In this document: positions 37,420-49,200 of the stretch, in pieces
Layout: each line of letters starts with the position of its first letter
Position numbering within the stretch: the stretch's first letter is position 1
Assembly: GCA_963691815.1 (NCBI GenBank)
Contig: OY829659.1
Coordinates: forward strand, 15,660,741 to 15,724,740
Reading direction: 5' to 3'
From: Echiichthys vipera
Lineage: Eukaryota; Chordata; Actinopteri; Perciformes; Trachinidae
DNA length: 64,000 bases
Made by a program: the position numbers and the translations under genes
Notes under the pieces: model-generated
Told to the model about the DNA's origin: nothing
Database searches by the model: none
The model's input: only the letters and a program-made list of their open reading frames with translations

Positions 37420-37760
37420 GTTGCCACTGTCACTACCTGCATTTGATTCTTTTTGGACCCAAATCTAGAAAAAAAAAAAGGACTATTTGTATTATTTTTC
37501 TCACAATCAATCATCATAAGCGGTCTTTGATTTAATGTGACGTGTGACTGGCACACTACTGTAGCAGCTACAACCCACACAGTCTATGGCGTGGTAAAGT
37601 CATGCCCACATAATACTTCATTGTACAGTTTTGTACACATTTTTAATAAGTATTTTAACAATTTTCAACACTTTCAAAATGTATTCATGCAAAAATCATT
37701 CTGATGTGGAGTGATGGTTGCATTCACGTGATGGGCATCGAATAATAAAGTTGGAAAAAA
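37420..37760 (+). repeat. interspersed repeat, tacctgcattt family, forward copy
   Basis: Contains actacctgcatttgattc, ggacccaaatctagaaa, gatttaatgtgacgtgtgac and gcattcacgtgatgggcatc in the same order as the copies at 18520-18825 (reverse) and 24090-24420. Confidence 0.6.
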
Positions 37761-38224
37761 ATGATGTCTATATTGTTTTAGAAATGTATAGTCTTAAGAA
37801 TCTTAGAGGGATCACTGACAGCGCTGAAGACCTTTGATGTTTACTGCTTTTTTAATAATATTGATTTCTTAAATATTATTCAAGCAGCATTGGCATGTCC
37901 AATTTAAGGGGCACCAATTTATCAGAATACAAAAAGTAACTCTCATTATAAGCAGGCTTGATATCCCACAATATTGACTACCACATACAATACTGAATGT
38001 CCCATAGGGCTCTAGTACTTTAGTCTGGACTGGGCTATTGAGAACTACTGAAGTTGTTCTTGGCTGCTGATTCCGGATCAGCTGTACAGAACGTTGCCTA
38101 AACTTTATACATTGGTTAGTTTGATGTTAGCAGATAGATCAATCTTGTTCATACATCCATCTTAACTCTTTAGTCTCAATGCTGTATATGCATACGAGAC
38201 ACTACTGCCTATTATGGTGTTGAA

Positions 38225-38332
38225 CAGGACTCGACTTGCTCAGGACTCAGTCTCGACTTGGTCTCAACTGCCTTTTGACTAGGTCTTGACTTGGACTCGA
38301 CTGGACCTGGTCTTGGACTTAGCTTGGACTGG
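38225..38332. repeat. degenerate minisatellite, ggactcgactt-type unit
   Basis: Repeated variants of ggactcgacttg, gtctcgacttggtctc, cttggactcgactgg and tcttggacttagcttggact over about 108 bases. Units vary in length and sequence. Similar GACTTGGACTCG arrays are common in fish genomes. Confidence 0.75.
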
Positions 38333-40929
38333 ATTAAGTTGGTCTACACAACAGTCCTGATACCACATACTAATAGAGCTGTCTTTGTGCTGAATTCCAC
38401 TGGAATCACAGATAGTGAAATGTCAAATTTTAAATAGCTCACAAACAGCTCAGATCAATGGAAACATAACTATTCTTAGTTCAATAGCAGCTATTTGTTA
38501 CTAAAATTATTCTGTAGCTGGTAAGATAGTGGACTTTTATCTGTGAACAGCTTCCTGTTGGAAAATGTGAGTGTTGATATTTATGACATTTGGAAAATAA
38601 AGACAAAGATCTAACATGAGGCGGATGTGCCTTTGTGCCTTAATGAGCTTATTTTAAGAATGGATCTGTGTGCTGCCAATGCCCCAGCATTTAGTCATTT
38701 TTTCGCTGTCCCAAAAGGGTTTAGGACAGAAAAAAAAAGAAAAAAGTAAAGAAATTGCTGAAAGTCATAACATTATATAGGCTACACATTTACTGTGCAT
38801 CACCATTTCAAATCAACTGCAAGTAATGTCTGTTTAGCCCCCAGCAGGACCATACGAACATGAGACCCCTGATGCTCCAGATGTTCTTCATTAAACATTT
38901 TCTGTTATTTAACAAATGTAATGTGCTATATGGGACTTGATGTTAAATAAAGATCAGACTGCAAAATGCTCTATGGTCTACTGATCCCCCTATTTTTCAC
39001 ATTATGCTGGCTGAACACTGAATCATTTGTACTGTACTTAATGACAGCGTTTTGTAACTGCATGGTATTAATATACTGTATGTGCAGTGTTTGATAAGCA
39101 GCTTCATCACACATTTCCATGAGCTGCATTTAAGTTAAAAAATTTACTTTGACAAGAAAAAAATATACATTTGAATCTAATGAAAATATGATCTAATGAC
39201 TTGTAAGAGTCTACGCTCTCAAATCTGCATATGTACTCTACAGGATTTCCATACACACTCAACTCTGCCAGAATAAACCCAGCGTACTGCCCGAGGAAAG
39301 CCTCGTCACTCATAGTCAGAGACTAGCAAGAATGAGGTTGCACCATATAGAAAGAATATTTTGTACTTCGCCTGGACAAAATTTGGTCCTTGCCAAGCAA
39401 ATTAAACAAGCTTTGTCCTTGCCTGGAAAAGTTACAGATATACAGGACTGCACTTCTCATCAAGCCAGTGAGCCAGATGTGTAAGAGAGTCTGCTCCATC
39501 TACAGAATACAGTTCTAATGAAGACACAGGAGTCCATCAGACACACTAGCTTTGAGATACAGATGTTTTATACAGCATAGAGATTAGTCTTCTCGTTCAT
39601 GTTAAATAATGTCTTTACAGCTCTTTCATCTGTGTAATACAACATAAATGAACAAAACAAATGCCTCTTAAAATCCATAAACTGCTAAAAAATCGTAAAA
39701 AAGTAAACTGTGACAGCTTGGTCAGTGATATACAGTAGTTGCTCATGTTTGGAATGGCATATGTGAAAAACAGAGTATCATAGAGTAGATATTTGATGAC
39801 AGTCAAGTCAACTGTATTTGACATAAAGCACGTTCTTTTTAAAATGGGTGTTTTCCAACAGGAAAACCAAGTGATTATCATTAGAAATAGAATAATTTCT
39901 TGGAGACAAATGGTTATCTCATTTTCAATTACACCAGTGGAAAAAGTATCAGGCAGCAACAACAGCCTGATTCTCTCTTTTTGAAGCAGAGGGGCAGCTG
40001 CAGACATGGACTATAAAAACCAAATTTGAGAATAGAAGCCTAACCGGCGTGTCAACAGCTCAAGCCTTGGGTAACAGTTGGAAACCTCAGCCCGGAAAGG
40101 GGTTCAAAAACAAAGTCACTTGATGAATTAACAATGCCTTGCTCGTATTATTGAGTTAACATTTCAGTTTTACTTCCAGGAGCTTACAAAAGGAATCTGA
40201 GGCATGCCTTTGTGTTTCCGCTTCTAGACAAAGTATCCCTGATTACTCTGGTGTTATGTCACTTCACTGCACGTTGTCAAAAGACAAATTACATGGTGAG
40301 ACCGCTCGAGAAATGGGTTCTGCATGTGGGAATGGTCTTCAGACGCAGCACACTAGTCACTGTAACCCAACATCTGTTCAAAGAGATCATTTCAACAGCC
40401 TCCCACCACAACGAAACTTTCCCCAAATAATTATCTGCGACATTGTTTATATGTGACTCAAAACACTCTACTTCTGCCTCTACGAAACTCTACAGACATC
40501 GGACTAATAGTGTTTCTTTTACTCTAATTATTAACATATGTTATGTGTTTGCCTGCGACAGTAAAACATGAAGAAGTCCAAGACTGCATGTCAGACTTTA
40601 ATCAGTTCTGCTATTCTAATTTGGTCACTGCTGAACTTGCTGAACCAAAATATTACCCATCGGCCACAATCCGAGCATTTCTGCCTGCCCCTGCCAGAGA
40701 ATAGGTTAAAAACTGTGCCTTTTTTTCATTGGTTAACAAACTCAATATTGCAGTTTTTTACTATAAACTTGTTTTCCAATGATTTGGGAATATTCAGGAT
40801 AATGTAGGGCTAGAATATTCAGAATCAAGTACTTTTAATACTTTTAAGTAAACATCTATGTTCATGCATATACAGTTATCTGGACTATGTGTTCTAAAAT
40901 AGGACATCTAACTATAAAGCAAAGAATCT

Positions 40930-41300
40930 CTGTCTTTATGCGTGTCCTTCGCACTTTTCATGAGCCATTCATCCAATCTACTTCACATTTGGCAGGTGTA
41001 TTGCCGGGAACCCAATGACATGCTTTGTGTCACATTTGGTGCAATTTGGCCAGATGGTGGCACTATAACAAAGAACTTTACATTTTGGCCTTTAACTTTT
41101 GAATGATAAGTCTCAGAAACAAAATTCATACGCCCATTTTTTTAATTGTGTCTAAATAATTTTTTCTCACTAGTCCTTTGACCAATCATCATCAAATTTG
41201 GTAGAGAACATCTCTGGACCAATAAGCCGGAAAAAAGTTACTTTTTCGTATTTCTGCTTTCCCATACAACTTTGGTAAAGCTGGTCCTTAAAGTGTACTT
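40930..41300. repeat. suspected interspersed repeat, class unknown
   Basis: The prose-like sequence with phrases such as cacatttggcaggtgtattg, ggtgcaatttggccagatgg and catcatcaaatttggtagag resembles a fish interspersed repeat known to me only by style. No second copy is in this window and no ends can be placed. Confidence 0.3.
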
Positions 41301-43769
41301 AAATGCTGTAGGGCAGGGCTAATGTTACAAAAAAGGCCATATCTCCTGAATGCTTTGTGTTATTGCAAACACATTTGGTGGACATGTATGTCATATGTAG
41401 ATATGATGTCGCAGTGGCCATGGCAAACTATGTATGCATGAATTACCTTTGCGTTTCATATCAACTTATCTGTGGTTTGTGGTTTTAATTAAATAATGTT
41501 ACTCAAGATATATGGACAATTTAAATAAAACATTATCAACTCGAAGTTTGTTTGTTTTGTTTCATGTGAAAAGGTTGTTAATAGTCCTTATTTCATTAGC
41601 AGTTACTGGCCCCAGTATAGCCTTTCAAGCCTTCAGCCACTCCCGGCTCTTCTGTTTTGGTACCCATTTTCCCATTTCTTGGGTCCTTCTGGGTCTCACT
41701 GACTTCCCCGTATAACACTGTAGCCAGATGTTTCCAAAACATAAGCTCACACACACTAGAGAGGATGTTAAATACAGGTTTGGGAAAGAAAACCAAAGAC
41801 ATATGTTTCTCATGAGTTGGTAGATCAAACCAGATTGAATACTGTATTACACTTTAACATTATATATAGTGAGGACTCCAATAGGATGCACATGTTACGC
41901 AGTTTCTGCTAGATATGTAATACCCTTTCAGATGGAGTGATTTTTGGATTGGTTAAAACTATATTTGCCCTCTTCCTAACCTGGGCTACTGACATTGGTC
42001 GACGGGCATTTGTTGTCAAAGTAATTGCAGAAATGGATAACATTGTAACAGCACAGAAAACTAAAGCGCATACAGTAACATGTACTCACTACATCATATG
42101 GAGGCTAGTTGGTAAACCAGCAATTTCAAAAGTTTCATCTGCAGATTACTTTCAGATTAAAAGCTTGTTATACTTTGTTTCAACATTTTCTTTGAGAACC
42201 ACCCTTCAAGTCACTTCTGTTTGCTTACTAATTTGTGGTTTTGATTAACCGTGTTGAGACTATTACTGAACTGCAAAACAAATTTGCATTGATTTCAAGG
42301 TATTTTAAAGGAACTATAACGCTTTAAGAATAGGTCAGTTGAAGCTGACTTCTGATTAGTTTTCCTGTTTCCAGTTGTTGTTTGAACCAGCACGCTAAAA
42401 AGTAGTTTTGTAAGAGTCATTATATGAAGCAAGATCATACCTGAATTGGAAGCTGAGGTTTGTTTGAAATTTCATCACCCCCTCCTCTGACTACTGGCCT
42501 CTATAAAACAGTTTGTTCTTGAATAATTTAAGTAGCTCTATTTCAATTAGAAAGGCGTGGTAGGTGTTAAAGCATAAAAAGCATCTGGCAAAAAACGAAG
42601 GAGCCAACTCTTCACTTCCGTAAATAATTATTACCAGCATTACAATGCACGCAAACCCAGTCAGAAAGGAACTTGTTGTGATTTGTCTTGGCATAATTTA
42701 AAAGTTGGATGATAAAGGTTTATGTATTACAAAATCACCACAAGCAGAAGGATATTTGTTAAGTTTAGGCAGACTCTCTGGGAATTTCTAACTTCTTGAA
42801 GACGTTTATCTTGTATTATATTGATGACAGATTTGATGAAATGCCTGTAGCATTTTGCTCTCCTTGTCTTATTCACAAGACACCAAAATTGCACAGTTTT
42901 TTCCAACCCTTGAGGGTATTTTCTTTCCAATAAGTAAGCCCAAAATCCAGCATTGTAGCATAAATGCCTCTGTTGGGATCTGCATAAGTTTTCCCTTTCT
43001 AACTCTGGGCCATTAGAAAAGTCCTGCAACATTATTTAAAGAGTGTCAACTTTCAGCCACAATACACAGGCCTTTCAAAAAAGAGACCTGAAAGGAAATC
43101 ATCATGTAACATCGCAGCAGCAGAATTCCCTAAATCTTTCTGGTCAAAATCCTGGAGACATCATAGCCTATGAAAGGGCTGTTTTAGAGGAGGAACCTAC
43201 TGTGAAATCATCACCTTAACTAAATGTGGAAAACTTCTGAAATATATGGTACACAAGACAATACTGTCCTGTTCCAGGGATGTCAGTGATGCATGATTGA
43301 TTTTCAGCAGAGCACTTATTGGCTAGATTACATACAATTATATTTTGACACACCTCTTCTACACAAGCACACACAGACACAGTACATTGTATAAGGTAAC
43401 ATCCACCATGCAGCATACTGCAAAAAGCTGAGTTAGAGTTACCTCTTGAAGAAGGCTGAATAATTGTATAGCATTAAACAAATTGAAAGTACATGACAGC
43501 CATATCAGCGACCTCAACAAAAAAAAAAAGTCATATACAACTTGACCGGCTGTAATCAAAATCTACAAAGAAGCAGTGATGTTTAGAAGCACTGAGACGA
43601 ACCAGGGGTCCCCAGTAAACTATTACATTGATAATACAACATTTTGGTTGCTTAAAAATATTATATTCTTTGTAATTTGCCTTTTCTTTATATGCTTAAA
43701 TGTAGTCACACGTGGCATCTCCACAGCACTGAAGAAAGGTCTGGATCATTCCGGTACAGAGGGATAAAA

Positions 43770-43870
43770 TGCTCTGGTTTGTTGTATTTCTTTAAGCCAA
43801 TCACAATAATTTTGGACGGTAACCACGGATACAGCTATTGTGCCCTTGCAAAATAGATAGTGGAGATAGC
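43770..43870 (-). repeat. interspersed repeat, tagtctggct / tttaaagaaat family, inverted piece
   Basis: Reads ctggtttgttgtatttcttt, aagccaatcacaataatttt and ggacggtaaccac. This is the reverse complement of the middle of the copy at 63655-63905 (ataatcgggattggtttaaa, then gaaatacaaacaag), with the expected spacing. Confidence 0.55.
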
Positions 43871-45508
43871 AGAAGGAGAGGAGAATGATGGCTGAAATAA
43901 GCGGCTAATGGTAGGCTTATAACATTAGACTACAGTCCGGGGAGGCAAACTAGCTTAAATGTAACTGGAAGTATTTTTGTGCAACAAATGGGAAAATTGT
44001 CAAAAAACCCCCATAGTATTTATTTAAGCCATCTCCATCTAATACCTCACAGCTAACAAGCAGCACGACAGACGCTAATCTTTGTCAGTTTTAGCACATT
44101 TCACTACATTTGGATGAAACTGTGCTGCGACTGTCAGTTAGCAATCCAGCAAAGCTGCTAGCAAGATAAACGATCTATGATTAGCTTTTGAACTAAGCAC
44201 ATACAACAAAGATAGACACAGGAAGCTGGCATACTGTTCTGATGCAGTAGTATGCAGTACGTCTACTCATTCAACTCATTTTAATTAGTACATTGATAAT
44301 GCATAGCCGCACTTGTGTTTGTGCAGACTTGATTCCAGATTTGCAAATAATTGCTTCTTTTGAACTTGATATATTGATAAAATCACATCCTCAATGAAGT
44401 GATGTCACTGTGGATAATTAGCTGGCAACATTTATCAAAGCCAAATCAGAGGAGGAGGAGAAGGAGTGGGTATATTATCAGTCTTTTAAAGTGGTGTTTT
44501 GGATCTTCGCCTTTTGTTTTGGATGACCCATTTTAGAGCCTTAGGCCCAGAACACACCTGATGCAGTGAGTGAAGTACCATTAGTGCAGACACAACAAGC
44601 ATCACTCATGAGGATGTCATCATTTTGGCCTACTTTCAAAGCTCCATTTTACAATGGGTAAGCATGTACCTTGACACAGGCTACCCATTTTCCCACTTTT
44701 GCGATGAATCAATGAGATATCTCATTTTAACGAAGAAAATGATGATTCAAGAGCAGACTACCATGCATGCATGTTTAAACTGAAAAGTAATTTAAATATC
44801 TAGAATATTATAGAAATCATCTTTAAAAAAAACCCTGTTGGAACCTGACAGGAGGTACAAAATGGCTACCAACATCAAGAGATGCTGTCTAAGATACAGT
44901 ATCTGATCAAACCAACAATGGCACATAGCATCTCCAATGGAAATCATGGTATTGTCCTTAAAGTGTCACTGAAACGGGGGTTGGGCTTCCCCATGACCTG
45001 AGGTCGAACTACAGTAACATGTTGCGGCTTGTAGGATCCACCACTGAGCAAGCATATTGCCCGTTTGTGACTCTGAAAGACAAGCAGCTCACATACTATC
45101 CCAATGTCAAAGTAGCTTCCAACGAATGTGAAGACAGACTTTCATATTGGATGACTCACCATATACTTATAATTAAGATTAACGCAACTAAACCGTTGAA
45201 TTATTAACCCTGTCAAAAAGTACGTAATGAAATATTGTTTCTGCTAGACAAACATTACTTATGATAAAACAAACTCACTTTTTTCTTTTAACACAATAAC
45301 ATTTTTAAAAATCATGACATGAATTAACGAAAATCTTTAAAGCAAAGTTATAGTTGTCATTAGTTTTAAGAGAGCTTGTGATACAGCTGTATTTTGGCTC
45401 TGTGAAGCCCAGAGCTGGTTTAGCTCAAACTAAAACTTTTAGTTGATTTTGTACACAAGTCATATCATTTCACTTCCTTACAACTGACAAAACCAGATGT
45501 GCCTCTAC

Positions 45509-45538
45509 ACGCTGTCCACGCTGTCCACGCTGTCCACG
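45509..45538. repeat. 9-bp tandem repeat, acgctgtcc x3
   Basis: Three exact copies of acgctgtcc followed by a partial fourth. Short, intronic, about 235 bases downstream of the first-exon donor in transcript sense. Confidence 0.9.
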
Positions 45539-45660
45539 TTAGGAGACCGATCCATATGACAACCTTGCGGAAAGCTTTGACAAGCCAAGGGGATACTAAC
45601 GTTGTCCTACACTTCCGTGATACAGTAACACAAATTTAATCTCACTCTTTTTTCCTCCAA

Positions 45661-45720
45661 GTCTCTCTCGTTCTCTCTCTCTCTCTCTCTCTCTCGCTCT
45701 CTCTCTCACACACACACACA
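45661..45720. repeat. compound CT/CA microsatellite
   Basis: A CT run with tcg interruptions changes into a CA run at about 45708. It lies within 55 to 115 bases of the first-exon donor, inside the intron. Confidence 0.93.
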
Positions 45721-45773
45721 TAAATGTATACATAAAATGTTACACTGAAACCACCTTTAACTTTTTTTTTTAC

Positions 45774-45861
45774 CTGTAGTGGGATCGCCCTCTTTCTCCT
45801 TTTGTCCTTTCTTAGCCCCCTTCTTTCTCCCTTTCTTATCTTTCCTCTTGCTCTCTGTCAT
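45774..45861 (-). CDS. nrg2: nrg2 first coding exon, type-I-like, Lys-rich N-terminus
   Basis: Coding part of 88 nt: MTESKRKDKKGRKKGAKKGQ then KEKEGDPTT, with the last base starting an Ala codon completed by the Ig exon (giving TT-AAA-PKLKPMK). The donor cag|gtaaaa is acceptable. An in-frame TGA nine codons upstream (45886-45888) fixes this ATG as the first in the frame, and the context agcATGa has A at -3. There is no hydrophobic signal peptide. The charge pattern and length match the start of type I neuregulin 1 (MSERKEGRGKGKGKKKERG from memory), which also relies on the internal membrane span for export. The canonical mammalian NRG2 first exon is long and quite different. Identification rests on position, phase and this resemblance. 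Confidence 0.85.
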
Positions 45862-45960
45862 GCTGTCACAAGAAAGTAAATCCTCTCAGGAGAAGACACA
45901 GGAAAAAAAAAACAGGTAGTCCTATTGGGAACGTGTGGCAAGTGGGCACCACTAGACTCT
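45862..45960 (-). other. nrg2: predicted 5' untranslated region of the type-I-like nrg2 transcript
   Basis: About 99 bases between the proposed start site (A at 45960 in ctcAgag) and the ATG. It contains a T run and an in-frame TGA at 45886-45888. The start site is inferred from its distance of about 31 bases from the TATA box, not from transcript data. Confidence 0.5.
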
Positions 45961-45984
45961 GAGCCTGTTAGAGCGCCTCTCCTC

Positions 45985-46004
45985 CTATATAGACTCACAC
46001 CAAT
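45985..46004 (-). promoter_or_regulatory. nrg2: TATA box and inverted CCAAT box of nrg2 first exon
   Basis: On the minus strand attggtgtgagtctatatag combines an ATTGG (CCAAT-reverse) motif with a ctatatag TATA element. The TATA element is followed about 31 bases later by an initiator-like ctcAgag at 45960 and then, after 99 bases, by the ATG of the first exon. Position and order fit a pol II core promoter. An attgg this close to a TATA box is nearer than usual, so its role is uncertain. Confidence 0.6.
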
Positions 46005-46026
46005 CAAGGAACCACCTACTCAGCAG

Positions 46027-46200
46027 GGCAGAGGGAGAGAGAGAGAGAGGGAGAAGAGGGGAGGGAGAGGGAGGGAGGGAGGGAGTGGGGAGAAAAATAT
46101 GGAGAGAAAGGTAGAGAGGCACTGCTCAAGAAACTAAGAGGGGAAAAGTGAGGGAATAAAGAGGGAGGGAGGGAGGGCAGAAAGAGGGAGGGAGCAAGGA
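46027..46200. repeat. purine-rich tract (GA/GGGA) upstream of the promoter
   Basis: G and A dominate the + strand for about 170 bases with gagaga and ggga-ggga runs, interrupted by aaatatgg and a few mixed segments. In gene sense it is a C/T tract directly upstream of the TATA box. Such tracts can form triplexes and bind GAGA/CT-binding factors; here this is inference. Confidence 0.8.
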
Positions 46201-49200
46201 AGGCATTTCCCATTGCTTTCAGGCAATCAACTGTTCCCTTACTGGATCTATCAGATAAGCAGCGGCTCTTCCAGGCCCTGCAGCCACAACTGAGGACAGG
46301 GAGAGATTGTCCAGTCCTATGGAGTCCACACAGAAATCTGAAGTGTGTCCATTCAAGCTCCATGGCCCCGGCTTGTAGCCAACTCTGTATCTAGTTCCTA
46401 CCTCAGGAGCATCTTCTCCTTTCTAATGACCCATGCAAAAGTGCAGCGAAACCACTTAAGTTGTCCCCTCTGCACTGCTGACCCCACCAAGATAACTCAG
46501 GCAGAGACCTGTCCATGCCAGGTTGATGTTGGGGGGTCCCAAAACCCATACGCATCTGGTTCAGATTTGTTCACTGATCCTGCGGTTATGCGCAGGAGAG
46601 CAGTGTGTGAGGTGCTGAATGTCAGATCACAATCTGCGACAGACTGCTCCTTGCAAATTACACAAAATCATTCCTGTCTTTCCTAGCTGCTCCCCGTCCT
46701 CACCTCTCTTGTCTGTCAGCCCCCCCTCTCAGTACTTCAGGCGAGTTTCAGCTTGTCTGCGGTTGTATCTCGCTTTTTTACTGTCGCTGTTAGCCAGGTG
46801 TCATCAATGTCCATGCAGCAGTTCAGAACCATTCAAACAATTTTTTCATCTTTTAAAAACTCACTTTATGCAAATTATATATCAGCCCCTGGCCTTCTGC
46901 AAATAAGTCCAATACATTTTTTTTTTCTGAAAGGCGAGTGGGCATCTCACCTTTTATTTGATTTTCTATATATTCAATAGTCGGTTTGAAAGCACAGAGG
47001 AAAATAAGGCAAGGGGAGACACATATATAAATTAAAGTGCAGCACTTTCTAAAAGTGTCAATTGACTCCAGGCCTGACTTTAATACAACAAGAGGATATT
47101 TGACTCAGGTTTGTGTGAAACAATTTATGATGCAAACATAACTTCAACAACAAAGCTGCGGCTTATCTTTTTATCTTCATTTGACATTGCCCCAATTCTG
47201 ACTACATGATGATCGCAGTATTATTTGAAGCTGCTATACCGAAGTAAGGTCTTCTAATTTCATGCTTAGTCGCAAGGCAATAAAAACACGTCGCAACAAC
47301 AGCAGAGTGACTCTCAATGAAACTCGTAGATGAGTCATCTGCGGGGCCCTCCTGGGGTTAGTCTCAGTCCAGCCCTCCGAGAATTCTTGACGTTTCTTGG
47401 GAGGAGGAGGCGGCAGCAGCAGCGTGGATTGGAAAGGGGCAGCGGAAGGGTCATGTCTTAACAGGTCAGTGCACTCAGTAGCATAGGTCTCATCTGTGGG
47501 CAACGAGACTGGAGGGGTCAAACCAAGTCCAAGATGTGAAATGCCAATCAGATCCAGTTTAGTGCTGTTTTGTACTTCAGAAACAACTTGCTCTTGCCTC
47601 TCTCCTCTCCTCTCCTCTCCTTGCCTCCCAGTGGTTGTTCTCGATGATCTAATCTGTCAGCAAAGGTAAATGAGGACTGGCAGGAGCTACAGCGTGTCAG
47701 AGAGCTGCCCCTGCCGCCCTATCTCCCCCCCTAACCTCAACACTCACTTCCTCTTCTACTATTCAACAAGATGAGACTCATTCCCAGGCCTGTGTGTCTG
47801 TGGGTGGGCGTGCGGTTTATGTATGTGTCAGAAATGAGAGTATATGTGACGTCAGGACAAAAGAAACGGCACTTTAAGGATGATAGGATGTAGACATTTC
47901 TCAACCCGCTCTTTCAAGATCCCACAATTGTCTTCAAGCCGAACCACACAAGATGCAAATTAGGGAAATATAACATTCGCTGACATGAGTTATGAGAGTG
48001 TGTTGCACATAACTGTAGGAGCATTGGAAGCATGTTCGTGCGGACATTGATATGGAGCTCTCAAACTAGCAGAGCTGCTGCTGAACTGCGGACAAATTCT
48101 AAAATATGCATCATATAGCAGTATGGATGCAAAAAAAATGTTTGACGATCGAACCTGTATCTACTTGAAGTTACATAAATCATGGACATGCAAAAGGTGC
48201 ATGCACATACACAAGAGAGGGAAGGAAATGGAGTCCTAGCAGACTACACGCTGTAAGAAAATTAAGGTATGATTCTTTTGGATTGTGTGAAGAGCTCTGA
48301 ACAAGATTGAACTTTTGTATATGAGCTTGTGGAGTACAACAATGGACTCCAAAATGAACTTCACAACCAGACACAAATATGGGCATGTTCATCTCAATCT
48401 CTTTCTCTTTTTTCCTAGTCAAAAGCATCTGCTGTTTTTCAACAGCCGTGGGCCATCCTTGGATCAGGGTACGGAGGTGGAGGGGCACAGTAGGCCAGTG
48501 TGGGAGGTGCATCACTTGAAGAGCATATAAAAAAGAAAAAGAAAGAAAGAAATGGAGCCAACCCCTAAAAGTTCTGACATGGATCCTTAGTGTGTCCTGC
48601 TCATAAATGCTCCACAGGCCCCATCTCTGCCTGCCTCCTAATCCCTCCTTGCTGACCCCCCAAAAAGGGGAGACAGCTTCCCCATTTGATGGAGCTGAGC
48701 ACCTCCCTCCTAACAACAGCATACCTGCACATCATCACAGTGATACCGCTCAACAGCTCCTGCCCTTTCAAGCACCAGAGTTTATCTTTTTGGACATAAT
48801 GGCTTTAAACAGCCATTAGGTTGTGTTGTTTACATCTGTCTGCTTTTTTGCCAACAAAGTGTACATGGATGTGTGTGGGGGGGCTTAAAGTAGGGTGCCT
48901 GCTTTTAACACACGTCTCTAGTTTTGACTTTCAGAGGTGATGCAAGGGCAGGGGGGTGGGGGCAAAGAGAGGACACAACCTCTAAGAGAAACAGGGACAG
49001 AAGAGAAAAAAAAAGAGGAGGGAAAGAAAGGGAAGGGCAGAAGGTAAAAAAAAAGTGTGAAAGAGAGCTTTGGGAGTGAAAATAATGTCCTATTCATCAG
49101 ATGATAGAAAACAGCCCCACCTGCTGATATTCACCTTTTAACAAGGCATCTGCTTACTCAGCTGACCACGCACTGAGGTGTGTTGTCGGAACAACATAGG

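Larger units (their letters stand above)
36160..45773 (-). other. nrg2: nrg2 first intron (9.6 kb) of the type-I-like transcript
   Basis: Donor gtaaaaaa, acceptor tctccttctag. It holds a CA array (36676-36751), a CT array (36954-37040), one tacctgcattt-family copy (37420-37760), a GACTCGACTTGG-type minisatellite (38225-38332), a suspected repeat (about 40930-41300), one inverted tagtctggct-family piece (43770-43870), a 9-bp tandem repeat (45509-45538) and a CT/CA compound array (45661-45720). No other exon was recognised. Confidence 0.7.

Noticed and set aside
47234..47521. Minus-strand frame with a Pro run and Lys/Arg (LLLPPPPPKKRQEFSEG) 1.4 kb upstream of the nrg2 promoter
   Set aside because: Considered as an alternative upstream nrg2 exon, but I saw no family similarity and no phase-correct donor could be argued. 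It would need transcript evidence.
48180..48722. 180-codon open frame on the minus strand, the second longest in the window
   Set aside because: No recognisable domain, no repeats or composition of a real protein, no splice context, and one stretch is simply intron-like pyrimidine-rich DNA. A chance frame in a GC-richer region is the simplest reading.
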